Of a DNA stretch of 64,000 bases, positions 1-9,372 are shown piece after piece. Below the pieces are notes generated by a model, which did no database searches, was not told where the DNA came from, and was given only the letters and a program-made list of their open reading frames with translations. The first letter of the stretch is position 1. Every line of letters begins with the position of its first letter. Source of the stretch: Rothia sp. (in: high G+C Gram-positive bacteria) (lineage in GTDB: Bacteria; Actinomycetota; Actinomycetes; Actinomycetales; Micrococcaceae); the NCBI RefSeq assembly GCF_030540545.1, contig NZ_JAUNVZ010000002.1:267261-331260 (forward strand), given 5' to 3'. The translations under genes and the position numbers were made by a program.

Positions 1-221
<221 letters not shown>

Positions 222-222
<1 letters not shown>

Positions 223-2198
223 TGAGCGATTTTAAGACTCTGCAGAAGGTTCTTCTGCCTCGACCTGACCAGTTGGATATTCAGGCTCTGTACGTTGACG
301 GTGGTGAATTCTACGGAATTCATACCCCCGAAAAGAGCCTGAAACAGGACACCAAGAAGGCGTCTGAGAGCGAAAGCCATGCTTCGGTTGCTACCGAGCG
401 TGTAGATAATTCTAACTTCATTAGCAATCGCTCCACCCACGTGCCTCAGGGCAAGCGTATTTCCTTCGCTACCTATTTCAATGCCTTCCCCGCATCCTAT
501 TGGAAGCGCTGGACGAACCTGAGCTCGGTGCGTCTGCACATTGAGACCTCGGGTGAAGGTATTGTGAGCCTGCACAAGTCCAGCGGTCGCGGTACCATCC
601 AGCAGCTGGATATGCACACTGTATCCGGCGAATCTACCCTGGATATTGACCTGCCCCTCAAGCCTTTTGGTGACGGCGGCTGGTACTGGTTCGATCTGAT
701 CGGTGGCAAGGGTGACTTTACCCTGGTCAGCGCTGAATGGCAGAGTGACGCACCGGTAGTTAACCCCGATAAGCAGGGTATTACCTTGGAAATCACCACG
801 ATGAACAAGGTGGACTACTGCCTCAACAACCTGCGTAGCCTGGGCACTAACCCCGAGGCCCTTGACCTCTTCGATGAGATTCTTCTGGTGGACCAGGGTA
901 CTCAGAAGGTTCAGGAGCACCCCGATTTTGAAGAGGCTGTTGCTCCTCTGAAGGGTAAGTTCCGCATTATCAACCAGAGCAATTTGGGTGGTTCTGGCGG
1001 CTTTGCCCGCGGTATGTACGAGGCTGTGGCTAATGGCAGCAAGTACGCCCTGCTGCTTGATGATGACGTGGTTCTGGACCCCGATTCGATCGTGCGCATG
1101 CACACCTTCGCTGAGCACACCCGCAAGCCCACCCTGGTGGGCGGCCACATGTTTGATGTGCAGAACCGCGCTGCTTTGCACACTATGGGTGAGAAGATCG
1201 ATCCTTATCGTTTCTTCTGGGGTCAGGCCGATGAGAATATCGAACCCGGTCATAACTTCGCCCTCTCTAATTTGCGTGCTACCCCGTGGATGCACCGCCG
1301 TGTAGACGTTGACTACAACGGTTGGTGGATGGATCTTATCCCCACGGACGTTATCCGTGAGATTGGTCTGCCTCTGCCCGTATTCATTAAGTGGGATGAC
1401 GCTGAATACGGCTACCGTGCAACTCTGCGCGGCTACCCGACCGTTACCTTCCCCGGCGCTGCCGTATGGCATATGTCCTGGTTGGATAAGGACGACACCG
1501 TAGGCTGGCAGGCATACTTCCACGCTCGTAACCGTTTTATTGCAGCGCTCTCCCACTCACCCTATAAGCGCGGTGGCCGCCTGTTGAAGGAATCTGTCTT
1601 CAATAGCGTCAAGCATCTGCTCTCCATGCAGTACTCCACGGAATCTATCCGTATTCTTGCCCTCAAGGACGTACTCGCAGGTCCCGACCAGTTGCATGAG
1701 CACCTGGCAACCCGTCTGCCTGTTGTCCGTCAGATGCTGCAGGAGTTCTCAGATGCTCAGTTCAACGAGGATATTGATTCCTTCCCGCAGCCTCGCGCTG
1801 TGAAGCCTCCCCGCCCGGGTCTGCGCCCGCCGACCTATGCTCAGCTTCCTCTGTGGACTTTGAAGACTGCTGCCAAGCAGCTTCTTAAGCCGGTATCGGA
1901 AGAATCGCAGCAGGCACCTCAGGCGCAGATTCCGCATCAGGATAACCGCTGGTGGCGTACCGCAAAGTATGACTCGGTGCTGGTATCTAATGCTGAGGGT
2001 AGCGCTGTGTCCTGGTACAAGCGACGTCCTGAGGTGCTACGCGCTCACCTGAGCGAGGGTACCCAGCTGACCGCTCAGATTATGCGTCAATGGCCTGAGC
2101 TGAGCAAGCAGTATCGTGCAGCTTTTGGCAAGATTACCTCTTTCGAGGAATGGGGCAAGACCTTCACGAAGCATACTGAATCTGAGCTGAAGCGTTAG
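222..2198 (+). CDS. glfT2: GlfT2-like galactofuranosyltransferase (GT2 family)
   Basis: 658 residues, close to mycobacterial GlfT2 in length and layout. An N-terminal beta-rich region (about 1-170) precedes a GT-A domain. The metal and nucleotide motif DDD lies at residues 280-282 in LLLDDDVVLD. WDDAEYG follows with D392-D393 as candidate catalytic acids, and then VWHMSW with a conserved His. The glycine-rich GGSGGFARG before the DDD also fits the family. It should polymerise galactofuranose from UDP-Galf on a lipid-linked acceptor at the inner face of the membrane. The start ATG overlaps the glf stop, and the exporter permease begins 8 bases after its stop, so this is one operon. The exact polymer is unknown, because Rothia-type cells have no mycolyl-arabinogalactan. 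Confidence 0.88.
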
Positions 2199-2206
2199 GA
2201 GCGCCT

Positions 2207-3088
2207 ATGACAGATCTGAGTAAGATGCCGCTTAAAGCCCCCGGTAAGGGCCGCGGTATCCTAGACGCAATACGTAACTGGTATCTGCTCCGCCTGCTGG
2301 TGGATAAGGAAATCCAGGTGCGCTATCGCGGCTCGGTCCTGGGTATTTTCTGGTCCTATATTAAGCCCGCAATTCAGTTCCTCGTGTTCTACATTGCAAT
2401 GGGTCTATTCCTGGGGCTGGAACGCGGTCTGCAGAACTACTCTGTGTACCTCTTCGCGGGTATGATCGTCATCAATTTCTTCTCCGAAGGCTTTGGTAAC
2501 GGCGCCCGCAGTATGGTGGTCAATAGTGCGCTCATCCGCAAGATTTACCTACCGCGTGAGCTGTTCTCAATATCCACGGTCTGGGTCGCTCTGGTCCATT
2601 TCATACCGCAGATTGCCATTATGGTCATTGCCTGCCTCTTTGTGGGCTGGCACCCGAGCCTGCTGGGTATTGCTGCCATTGCGGCGGGCATGCTGATTGT
2701 TATGCTCCTATCCTACGGTTTGGGTCTGATTTTCGGCGTTGCCAATGTATTCTTCCGTGACTCGGAGAATATTGTGGATATGCTGCTGATGGTGGCAACC
2801 TGGAGCGCACCGGTATTGTACTCCTGGACCATGGTGCGCGATACGCTCTATCCCTGGGTCTTGAATATCTACCTGTACAACCCGCTAACTATCGCGGTGG
2901 AGCTTTTCCACTATGGTTTCTGGTGGGCGACTCTCTCCCCGGAGCAGCAGGCTCTTCCTACCGCTGAAGTGATTCCGCATCTCTTTAGCTTCTGGACTCC
3001 TATGGCTCTGCTGATTTCCCTGGTGACGATTTTTATTGGCGATGCTCTCTTCCGTAAGTTTGAGGGCAACTTCGCTCAGGAGCTCTGA
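2207..3088 (+). CDS. wzm: ABC-2 type polysaccharide exporter, permease
   Basis: 293 residues with about six hydrophobic segments and the Wzm/RfbD-type start: a basic amphipathic N-terminus with KEIQVRYRGSVLGIFWSYIKP, then long membrane segments. In the family it forms the channel that moves a completed lipid-linked glycan across the membrane. A TAGGAGC ribosome site lies just before the ATG. The ATP-binding gene follows after 5 bases, which fixes the role as half of a two-gene exporter. Because it sits behind glf and the galactofuranosyltransferase, the cargo is probably a galactofuranose-containing glycan (inference). Confidence 0.87.
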   Translation: MTDLSKMPLKAPGKGRGILDAIRNWYLLRLLVDKEIQVRYRGSVLGIFWSYIKPAIQFLVFYIAMGLFLGLERGLQNYSVYLFAGMIVINFFSEGFGNGARSMVVNSALIRKIYLPRELFSISTVWVALVHFIPQIAIMVIACLFVGWHPSLLGIAAIAAGMLIVMLLSYGLGLIFGVANVFFRDSENIVDMLLMVATWSAPVLYSWTMVRDTLYPWVLNIYLYNPLTIAVELFHYGFWWATLSPEQQALPTAEVIPHLFSFWTPMALLISLVTIFIGDALFRKFEGNFAQEL

Positions 3089-3093
3089 TCCGG

Positions 3094-3864
3094 ATGAAAT
3101 TAGAAGCAATGAATCTACCTGCGATTCCCGAGAACGCGCCGGTGGTTATCCGTGCGGAGAACCTGGTCAAAAGCTTCGTGCTACGCCACACCCGTTCCAT
3201 GAAGGAAGCCTTTGTCTGGCTGATCAAGGGACGCAAGGGCGATTTGAGCGAGAAGTTCAATGCTCTCAACGGCATTAGCCTGGATATTAAACAGGGTGAG
3301 CGTGTGGCGCTGCTGGGTCTGAACGGCTCGGGTAAATCCACTCTGCTCAAGCTGATTTCCGGCGTGATGCGCCCCGATGGTGGGCAGGTACTTAACCGCG
3401 GTAAGATCGCGGGTCTGATTGAGGTCGGTGCGGGTTTCCACCCGGATCTGACCGGTCGAGACAATGTGTACCTCAATGGCGCAATCCTGGGTATGACCAA
3501 GGCTGAGATCGAAGAGAAGTTTGACGAGATTGTTGAGTTCTCCGAGATTGGTGACTTTATTGATACCGAGGTGAAGTTCTACTCTTCGGGTATGTACCTG
3601 CGCCTGGCATTCTCCGTGGCTGTGCACACCGACCCGGATATTTTTCTGGTGGATGAGATTCTGGCGGTGGGCGATGAGCCCTTCCAGAAGAAGTGCATTG
3701 CTAAGATTCAGGAGCTGTGCGAGCAGGGCAAGACCCTGGTTGTGGTCAGCCACGAACTGGATATGGTTTCGAAGATCTGTGACCGCGGCGTGGTTCTTTC
3801 CCGCGGCTCCATGGAGTTCGACGGCGATATTGATGAGGCCGTGAAGATTATTCGTGGTTCCTAG
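3094..3864 (+). CDS. wzt: ABC-2 type polysaccharide exporter, ATPase
   Basis: 256 residues. Walker A is GLNGSGKST near residues 75-83. The signature-like segment is YSSGMYLRLAFSVA, Walker B is IFLVDEILAVGD, and the switch His is in VVVSHELD. FLVDEILAVGD is characteristic of polysaccharide and teichoic acid exporters. The protein ends soon after the nucleotide domain, so it lacks the C-terminal carbohydrate-binding domain of long Wzt proteins. This resembles short mycobacterial-type exporters that do not read a chain terminator. It is the last gene of the galactan module and is followed by a strong terminator. Confidence 0.88.
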   Translation: MKLEAMNLPAIPENAPVVIRAENLVKSFVLRHTRSMKEAFVWLIKGRKGDLSEKFNALNGISLDIKQGERVALLGLNGSGKSTLLKLISGVMRPDGGQVLNRGKIAGLIEVGAGFHPDLTGRDNVYLNGAILGMTKAEIEEKFDEIVEFSEIGDFIDTEVKFYSSGMYLRLAFSVAVHTDPDIFLVDEILAVGDEPFQKKCIAKIQELCEQGKTLVVVSHELDMVSKICDRGVVLSRGSMEFDGDIDEAVKIIRGS

Positions 3865-3910
3865 GTTGCTTCTCTTAGCCCGATAAGGCTTTGAGAGACA
3901 GCACCTCATG

Positions 3911-3943
3911 AAAGTGCCTCCGGCAAAAGCCGGGGGCACTTTT
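3911..3943 (+). terminator. Rho-independent terminator after wzt
   Basis: AAAGTGCC-TCCGGC, an AAAA loop, then GCCGGG-GGCACTTT gives a 14-pair stem with one G-U pair, running into TTTGTGT. It ends the galactan export operon. Confidence 0.85.
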
Positions 3944-3983
3944 GTGTATATTCGCAAATGTTACAGAGTATTTTTATTACAAT

Positions 3984-4013
3984 TTGATAACGTTCGATAG
4001 TCACTGTTAGATT
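3984..4013 (+). promoter_or_regulatory. Candidate promoter for the Tad cluster
   Basis: TTGATA (3984-3989) lies 18 bases before TAGATT (4008-4013), which fits the loose TANNNT actinobacterial -10. The region is AT-rich compared with its surroundings. The GTG start of tadA lies about 70 bases downstream. No start-site data are available. Confidence 0.35.
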
Positions 4014-4084
4014 GAGACTGTAGCCACACACTACGCTACGCACCACCGATAAACCAGCCGTTTTCACCCCTTCCGGGAGTAATA

Positions 4085-5452
4085 GTGGACAATGACGCTC
4101 CATCACTACTAAAGAATAGCTTCAGCGATATAAGCACAGAAGACTATCAGAAACTTCTAGAAAACCTCAGAGTCTCAATCCGAGAGCAGGGCATTAACCC
4201 TACAGAAGCTGCTCAGCTCACCCCGCTGGTAAGCGCAGCTATCAGCGACTACGAACAGATGCGCTTGCTCGCAGGAGCACCAGAGCTGGCAGATAGCGCC
4301 TTAGTGCACACGCGCCTGGTCAATGAGCTCAGCGGTTACGGAGATATCCAGATGTACCTGGACGACCCGGAAGTCGAAGAAATCTGGATCAACTCGCCCA
4401 GTGAAGTCTATATCTCCCGCAGGGGAGTTAGTGAACTTACACCCCTGCGCTATAGCCGTGAGGGACTCGAAACCCTGCTGGAGAAGATGCTCAAACCCTC
4501 GGGGCGCCGCATCGATATTTCCTCGCCCTTTGTGGATGCATCCCTGCCGGATGGCTCCCGACTGCACGCGGTGATCCCCGATATTACCCGCAAGCACATC
4601 AGTATTAATATCCGTAAGTTCATTGTGCGAGCCCGCGCCTTGAACGATTTGGTGACCATAGGCTCCCTGAGCCGATCCGCCGCGCAGATTCTGCAGGCGG
4701 CGGTTGCCTCCGGCATGAATATCCTGGTCTCAGGAGCCACCCAGGCGGGCAAAACCACCATGCTCAATTGCCTGGCGGCAGCCATTCCGCCCCGCGAGCG
4801 CGTGATTACCTGCGAGGAAATCTTTGAACTGTCAGTGCCCCTACGCGATGTAGTGGGCATGCAATGCCGCCAACAGAACCTGGAGGGCACCGGCGAGATT
4901 AACCTGCGCCGTCTGGTTAAAGAGTCCCTGCGCATGCGCCCGGACCGTATTCTGATTGGCGAGGTACGCGAAGCTGAAGCCCTGGATATGCTTATTGCAC
5001 TCAATGCGGGTCTGCCGGGTATGTGTACCATTCACGCCAATTCTGCGCGCGATGCCATCACCAAGCTGTGCACCCTGCCGCTGCTGGCGGGCGAGAATAT
5101 TACCAGCCAATTCGTGGTGCCCGCCGTGGCTCATTGTATTGACCTGGTGGTGCATTGTGAGCGTGCCGCTGACGGTACTCGCCGAGTGACTGAGATTTAC
5201 GCCCTGGGCGGTCGAATTGAGGAAGGAACCATTGAAATGGCTCCGCTCTTTAGCCGGCAGAACGGGCAGCTGGTGTGTACCGGTATGGAGCTGCCTCGCC
5301 CCGCTGCGTGGGAGCGCGCCGGCTACTCTGTGGAGCATCTGATTCAGAGTGCTCGTGTCGAACAGAATGGTAGAAGCGTGTACACCTCCGACTACGGTAG
5401 CTACTCTTCGCACTACGGTCTCTTATCCCGAGAGCAGGTGGGCGCTGCATGA
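4085..5452 (+). CDS. tadA: TadA/CpaF-type pilus assembly ATPase
   Basis: 455 residues. It is a secretion ATPase of the type II/IV family: an N-terminal domain with YGDIQMYLDDPEVEEIWINSP, Walker A GATQAGKTTM near residue 217, an Asp-box-like CEEIFEL, Walker B RILIGEVREAEALDML, and a His-box CTIHANSARDA. It powers assembly and perhaps retraction of Tad/Flp pili at the inner face of the membrane. Translation starts at GTG, with GGGAG ten bases before it. The stop overlaps tadB by four bases (ATGA). No TadZ/Ssd-like gene precedes it here, unlike in mycobacterial Tad clusters. Confidence 0.9.
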   Translation: MDNDAPSLLKNSFSDISTEDYQKLLENLRVSIREQGINPTEAAQLTPLVSAAISDYEQMRLLAGAPELADSALVHTRLVNELSGYGDIQMYLDDPEVEEIWINSPSEVYISRRGVSELTPLRYSREGLETLLEKMLKPSGRRIDISSPFVDASLPDGSRLHAVIPDITRKHISINIRKFIVRARALNDLVTIGSLSRSAAQILQAAVASGMNILVSGATQAGKTTMLNCLAAAIPPRERVITCEEIFELSVPLRDVVGMQCRQQNLEGTGEINLRRLVKESLRMRPDRILIGEVREAEALDMLIALNAGLPGMCTIHANSARDAITKLCTLPLLAGENITSQFVVPAVAHCIDLVVHCERAADGTRRVTEIYALGGRIEEGTIEMAPLFSRQNGQLVCTGMELPRPAAWERAGYSVEHLIQSARVEQNGRSVYTSDYGSYSSHYGLLSREQVGAA

Positions 5453-6303
5453 TAAGCATGTATGCCCTGCTGCTATGTTGCGGAGAACTCCTGGTGCTGA
5501 GTGCTATAGTCGCTCCCCGCGAGAGCACCCTCGCCGAGCGTAAAGAACCGGTGATGGCTGGCTGGCTGCGAACCGCCGGTCTGCACGGACTAACTCTGAC
5601 TCGCTTTAATATTTACCGCTGCCTGGCTGCCGTGCTGCTTGGACTATTTGTTGCCGCAAGTACCGGGCTGTGGAACTTCGCTCTGCTATCTGCCGCCGCT
5701 ATTTATAGTGCACCGCGCATATGGTTGCGCCAGCGCGTGCGCAGCCGAAACGAGAAGACCCTGCACGCCTGGCCCGATGCTGTGGATCATCTGCGGTCAG
5801 CCATTCGCGCCGGTTTGGCTCTTCCCGAAGCCCTGGCTCAGCTTGCCGAACGCGGCCCGCAGGTGCTGCGCCCCGGCTTTGAGAGCTTCGCGCGGGATTA
5901 TCGTGCCAGCGGCTCCTTTAGCCTGAGCATTGAGCGACTCAAAGACTATCTTAGCGACCCGGTAGCTGACACCATTATTGAATCCCTGAAGATTGCCCGC
6001 GAGGTGGGTGGTACCGACCTGGGTCGTCTGCTCGGTTCTCTGAGTGAATTTTTGAGGGATAATGCGCGCACCCGCTCCGAGCTCAAAGCCCGCCAATCCT
6101 GGACTATTAATGCGGCGCGCCTGGCGTGTTTCGCACCCTGGTTTGTTCTCTTTTTGATGGCTCTGCAGCCGGCAACGCGCACGGTCTATAACTCATTTGC
6201 TGGCGCCTGCGTGATGGCTGCCGGTGCGGGAATATCTGTGATTGCCTACCGCATGATGCTGCGTATCGGTCAGCTACCCGAGCAGAAAAGAGTGTTTGCA
6301 TGA
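5449..6303 (+). CDS. tadB: TadB-like type II secretion F-domain membrane protein
   Basis: 284 residues. Hydrophobic segments near 45-85 come before a cytoplasmic T2SSF domain (about 100-225, with WPDAVDHLRSAIRAGLALPEAL and REVGGTDLGRLL). Two further membrane segments lie at the C-terminus. In Tad systems TadB and TadC form the inner-membrane platform on which the ATPase acts. The start overlaps the tadA stop and the end overlaps the tadC start, both as ATGA, so the three are translationally coupled. The N-terminal 30 residues are hydrophobic and poorly conserved in the family. Confidence 0.86.
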   Translation: MISMYALLLCCGELLVLSAIVAPRESTLAERKEPVMAGWLRTAGLHGLTLTRFNIYRCLAAVLLGLFVAASTGLWNFALLSAAAIYSAPRIWLRQRVRSRNEKTLHAWPDAVDHLRSAIRAGLALPEALAQLAERGPQVLRPGFESFARDYRASGSFSLSIERLKDYLSDPVADTIIESLKIAREVGGTDLGRLLGSLSEFLRDNARTRSELKARQSWTINAARLACFAPWFVLFLMALQPATRTVYNSFAGACVMAAGAGISVIAYRMMLRIGQLPEQKRVFA

Positions 6304-7226
6304 TGAGTACTCTTCTGGGCACTCTAGCTGCCACGGGCGTGGGATTATGCTATTGGTCGCTGACCGCCAGCGCCTACCGTAGCTTTAGCGACCGCATTGC
6401 CCCGCAGCTACACGCCGCCTATATGGCGTCGACTCCGCGCCGCGAGCCAGTCCCGGTGCAGGGGAGTAAAGCCCTGCTCTATAGCCTGCTGGAACCGCTG
6501 GTTCAACGCTGGGAGAGCCTTGCTAATGCGAGCGGTCCAAGCGAAGCAAAAATCGCTGAGCGCATGCGCCGCGCGGGAGTACCGGTCAATGTTCGCGCCT
6601 ACCGCACCGAGCAGATTCTCTGGGCTCTGGGAGCTACCGCGTGCACAGCGGCTGTCAGTACCCTGGGCTATATCCAATCCCGAATGAGCCTGCCCCTGGC
6701 GTGCATTCTGATTCTCCTCAGCGCCCTGAGCGGTTTTCTAGGGCGTGACTGGGCACTGGATCGAGCCGTGAAAAAACGCGAGGCGCAGCTGCTGGCGGAG
6801 TTCCCGCCCCTGGCTGAAATGATGGCGCTATCGGTCACCGCCGGTGAGTCAGCCATCGGTGCCCTGGAGCGCATCTGCCGTATTTCTCGCGGCGAGCTCG
6901 CCAAAGAATTTGAGCAGATTCTGGACTCTATCCGCACCGGCTCCAGCGTGCAACGCGCCTGCCGAGACTACGCCCTCAATAGTCAGGTGCCCGCTCTTTC
7001 CCGCTTTGTGGAGGGTATTGCCGTGGCCATTGAACGCGGTACACCCCTGGCGGAGGTGCTACGCGCCCAAGCCCAGGATGTACGCGATGCCTCCCAGAGA
7101 GAATTGGTGGAAAGCGCCGCGAAAAAGGAAATCGGCATGATGGTTCCGGTTGTTTTTATGATTCTGCCGCTGACCGTGCTTTTTGCGATTTTCCCCGGTA
7201 TTGCCCTGCTGCGCCTGGACTTCTAG
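6300..7226 (+). CDS. tadC: TadC-like type II secretion F-domain membrane protein
   Basis: 308 residues. An N-terminal membrane segment is followed by a paired segment near 110-150. A T2SSF domain (EFPPLAEMMALSVTAGESAIGALERI) and a C-terminal segment MVPVVFMILPLTVLFAIFP complete it. It should pair with TadB as the membrane platform. It begins four bases inside tadB. A 141-base gap with a GC-rich hairpin then separates it from the pilin-like gene, where the close coupling of the operon breaks. Confidence 0.86.
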   Translation: MMSTLLGTLAATGVGLCYWSLTASAYRSFSDRIAPQLHAAYMASTPRREPVPVQGSKALLYSLLEPLVQRWESLANASGPSEAKIAERMRRAGVPVNVRAYRTEQILWALGATACTAAVSTLGYIQSRMSLPLACILILLSALSGFLGRDWALDRAVKKREAQLLAEFPPLAEMMALSVTAGESAIGALERICRISRGELAKEFEQILDSIRTGSSVQRACRDYALNSQVPALSRFVEGIAVAIERGTPLAEVLRAQAQDVRDASQRELVESAAKKEIGMMVPVVFMILPLTVLFAIFPGIALLRLDF

Positions 7227-7286
7227 ATTGTCCTGCTACAGGTCAAGCACCCCAAAGATTTGGGCGGGTACTCCCGCTCATAGCCT

Positions 7287-7311
7287 GTGCGCGCACCCGG
7301 TTAGCGCGCAC
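7287..7311 (+). other. Hairpin between tadC and the pilin-like gene
   Basis: GTGCGCGC (7287-7294) and GCGCGCAC (7304-7311) form a perfect 8-pair GC stem around a 9-base loop. No T-run follows, so it looks more like a processing or stability element than a terminator. A good ribosome site (AAAGGAG) lies further on, just before the pilin-like ATG. Confidence 0.55.
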
Positions 7312-7367
7312 GGCACGGGTTCGTTATCGAGCCTACACACCATCACCGATAGACAAAGGAGTAAATC

Positions 7368-7622
7368 ATGTTCCGCGCCCTTCGTACCCTGGCACTCTGC
7401 GCCCTGGGAGCTGTCACCCTGTGGCTTCTGGGCTTGAGCCTGCGATCGCAGAGCACCGCAGATAGTACCGAGAAGCAGCACCCCGAAAGGGGAGATGTAC
7501 CCGGTTGGGTCATGATCACCATGATGAGCGCAATTCTGGTTGCCGCAATCCTGGCGGTGGCTCAGCCCGCGCTGCTGAAAATGTTCAATGACGCCATGGC
7601 GCGCATCCGCCCCATTCAATAG
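7368..7622 (+). CDS. Small Flp/Tad pilin-like membrane protein
   Basis: 84 residues. An N-terminal hydrophobic stretch is followed by a polar linker (35-45). The motif ERGDVPGWVMITMM then leads into a long hydrophobic helix (about 50-75). In mycobacterial Tad clusters the small gene between tadC and tadE encodes the pilin, and this gene holds that place. The RGD stretch resembles a prepilin cleavage site, but the +5 position after the Gly is Trp, not Glu. AAAGGAG lies seven bases before the ATG. Prominent RNA hairpins lie on both sides. It may be the major pilin or an accessory membrane protein. Confidence 0.65.
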   Translation: MFRALRTLALCALGAVTLWLLGLSLRSQSTADSTEKQHPERGDVPGWVMITMMSAILVAAILAVAQPALLKMFNDAMARIRPIQ

Positions 7623-7642
7623 GGGTATAGTCCCCGCTCATA

Positions 7643-7725
7643 AGTGCCCGGTGTACGCAATAGTCCTGTACCGACAACTATCCCGTATTGGCATTATCCG
7701 GTACCGGCTCCGTACACCGGGTGCT
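7643..7725 (+). other. Long stem-loop after the pilin-like gene
   Basis: CCCGGTGTACG (7647-7657) and CGTACACCGGG (7711-7721) are perfect 11-base complements. Two G-U pairs and at least two more pairs extend the stem outwards. The 53-base loop contains the palindrome CCGGTACCGG (7698-7707). It sits between the pilin-like stop and the likely tadE-like ATG and has no T-run. Confidence 0.6.
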
Positions 7726-7784
7726 TTGAACTATCTACGTTCAATCCCCGCCCTGCCCCGTATAGCCCTGCCCCGTATTTCGTC

Positions 7785-8303
7785 ATGTTCGCTTTACCCT
7801 CTACACCTCAGCCTGCCTCCTACCCATCAGAAGATCACGAAAGAGGCGACGCCAGCACCGACTTCGTCATGGTCAGCGTGCTACTGATCGCCCTGGTTGG
7901 TATTATTCTGCAGCTTAGCTACGCCCTGTACACTCGCAATATTGTGCTGGATGCCGCCAATGCCGGGGCACGCTACGGCGCCCTCTACGATCGAAGCCCC
8001 GACGAAGGAGCAGAACGCACCCGCGCCATTATTGCCGGCGCCCTACCCGCCTCCTACGCCAGCAATATTAGCTATAGCGTGGAATACCGTCAGGGCACGC
8101 GTGTGCTCGCTATGGAAGTGCGCGCACCCCTGCCCGTACTCGGCCCCTTGGGACTACCCGATAGCACCACGGTGCGCACCTACGCCATCTACCCCGAATA
8201 TTCACAGGGCAAGAACGGAAAGAACGCGAGCGCAATAAACGCGCCCTCAAACTCGGCTACCCCTCAGCTCGATAGTAGCCTGCCTGAAGGAGGAGAGAAA
8301 TAA
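7785..8303 (+). CDS. TadE-like pseudopilin
   Basis: 172 residues from the ATG at 7785. The frame is open further upstream to a GTG at 7644, but that part is Pro/Tyr-rich, lies in the large stem-loop and holds a 14-base tandem duplication (7750-7778), so the ATG is preferred. Near residue 25 HERGDASTDF leads into a hydrophobic helix; Asp is at +5 after the Gly, as in prepilin-type signals. RNIVLDAANAGARYGA is typical of TadE, and a beta-rich C-terminal domain follows. In the family TadE proteins are minor pseudopilins needed for pilus assembly. The next gene starts in the stop codon (TAATG). Confidence 0.75.
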   Translation: MFALPSTPQPASYPSEDHERGDASTDFVMVSVLLIALVGIILQLSYALYTRNIVLDAANAGARYGALYDRSPDEGAERTRAIIAGALPASYASNISYSVEYRQGTRVLAMEVRAPLPVLGPLGLPDSTTVRTYAIYPEYSQGKNGKNASAINAPSNSATPQLDSSLPEGGEK

Positions 8304-8806
8304 TGCGCCCGACTCATATCTCTACAGCACTCGCATGCTGTGCCGCCACCCTATGGAAAGGCGCCCTCCTCTGCAAAGACACTGCTGCTTGCAAAGAGAC
8401 TGAGCCAGCAGAACACCCGGAACACGAAGAAGGCAGCGCCATTGTCGAATTCCTCGCCCTGGGACTGACTCTACTCATCCCCGTACTCTACGCCCTGCTC
8501 ACCTTCTTCTCCCTGCAAAGCAGCGTTATGGCGGCGCACGCCTCCAGCGCCCAGGTCACCCAATATGTGCAGGCACAAGAAGAAGGCACCAGCATAGACG
8601 CCGCCCAAGCCCAGAATATCGGCGCCTTCGCAGCCCACAACTACGGCATAGCCCCCGAAAATATAGAGGTACAGATCAGCTGCCCTCAAGGCTGCGTTAA
8701 AGGAGCACCCGTGAGTGTTACCACCACTATCCGCGCCGGGCTGCCGCTCCTACCAAGCGCGCTGGGCGGAGTCATCCCCGTTAGCTCCCATGCCGACTCA
8801 TACTAG
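8303..8806 (+). CDS. TadE-like pseudopilin with Glu5 prepilin motif
   Basis: 167 residues. A charged leader of about 40 residues ends in HEEG, then SAIVEFLALGLTLLIPVLYA. That is Gly, four residues and Glu at +5 before a hydrophobic helix, which is the canonical class III/IV prepilin-peptidase site. A short C-terminal domain contains the Cys pair ISCPQGC, a possible disulfide. GAGGAGAG supplies the ribosome site inside the previous gene, and the start overlaps that stop by one base. It is probably a minor pseudopilin. The leader is unusually Cys-rich (CCAATL, CKDTAACK) for this family. Confidence 0.75.
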   Translation: MRPTHISTALACCAATLWKGALLCKDTAACKETEPAEHPEHEEGSAIVEFLALGLTLLIPVLYALLTFFSLQSSVMAAHASSAQVTQYVQAQEEGTSIDAAQAQNIGAFAAHNYGIAPENIEVQISCPQGCVKGAPVSVTTTIRAGLPLLPSALGGVIPVSSHADSY

Positions 8807-8831
8807 ACCGACATAATACTAAGGACACACC

Positions 8832-9278
8832 ATGCCCCGTACAGATTCGCCCAAAGACAGCGCACATTCCGCCGAAGAAGGCAGCATCAGCCCCCTCATT
8901 ATCGGCTGCGTGCTGCTCATCATCATCATTGGAGCGACCCTGACCGCCATTACCAGCGTGCACCTGCACACCCAGCGCCTGACCGATTACGCCGACGCCC
9001 AACTAAGCTACGCCAAAGCTGAAGACAAAGGCGAAAGTAAGCTCAAAGACCCCGGCGCCGCCTACAATCGCGCCCGCAGCCGAGTCAACGCCTACAGCAC
9101 CCAACACCCCATCGGCGCAAGCTACGACTCCTACACCGTACAAAACCTGAGCCTAGAAGGGGACACCCTGAGATTGCAGGTCAGCGCCAGAGTACACCCG
9201 CCCATTATTAGCCTCTTCATCCCCGAAGGAATCGACATTACCGCCCAAAGCTCCGCACGCCTGGAAGAAGACCAATAA
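8832..9278 (+). CDS. TadG/Rv3654c-like pilus-associated membrane protein
   Basis: 148 residues. EEGSISPLIIGCVLLIIIIGATLT gives one N-terminal membrane helix with a possible Gly cleavage site but no acidic +5 residue. An extracytoplasmic domain with Tyr- and Ser-rich repeats of low complexity follows. The place matches the last gene of mycobacterial Tad clusters (TadE-like helicase/secretion neighbourhood protein family). AAGGA precedes the ATG by about seven bases. It closes the cluster; the next gene is prfB. Codons here end mostly in C or A, unlike tadA to tadC. Confidence 0.65.
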   Translation: MPRTDSPKDSAHSAEEGSISPLIIGCVLLIIIIGATLTAITSVHLHTQRLTDYADAQLSYAKAEDKGESKLKDPGAAYNRARSRVNAYSTQHPIGASYDSYTVQNLSLEGDTLRLQVSARVHPPIISLFIPEGIDITAQSSARLEEDQ

Positions 9279-9372
9279 AGCCTACAGCTGCGGTGCGCAG
9301 TATTAAGCCCAACACAACAAACACGCCCCCAGTATTGGCATTGCGCACCCGTACACGGTAGGGTTAAATACT

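Noticed and set aside
9292-9349. GGTGCGCA/TGCGCACC inverted repeat before prfB
   Set aside because: Only eight pairs around 42 bases; could be chance in GC-rich DNA, and no clear terminator or operator context.
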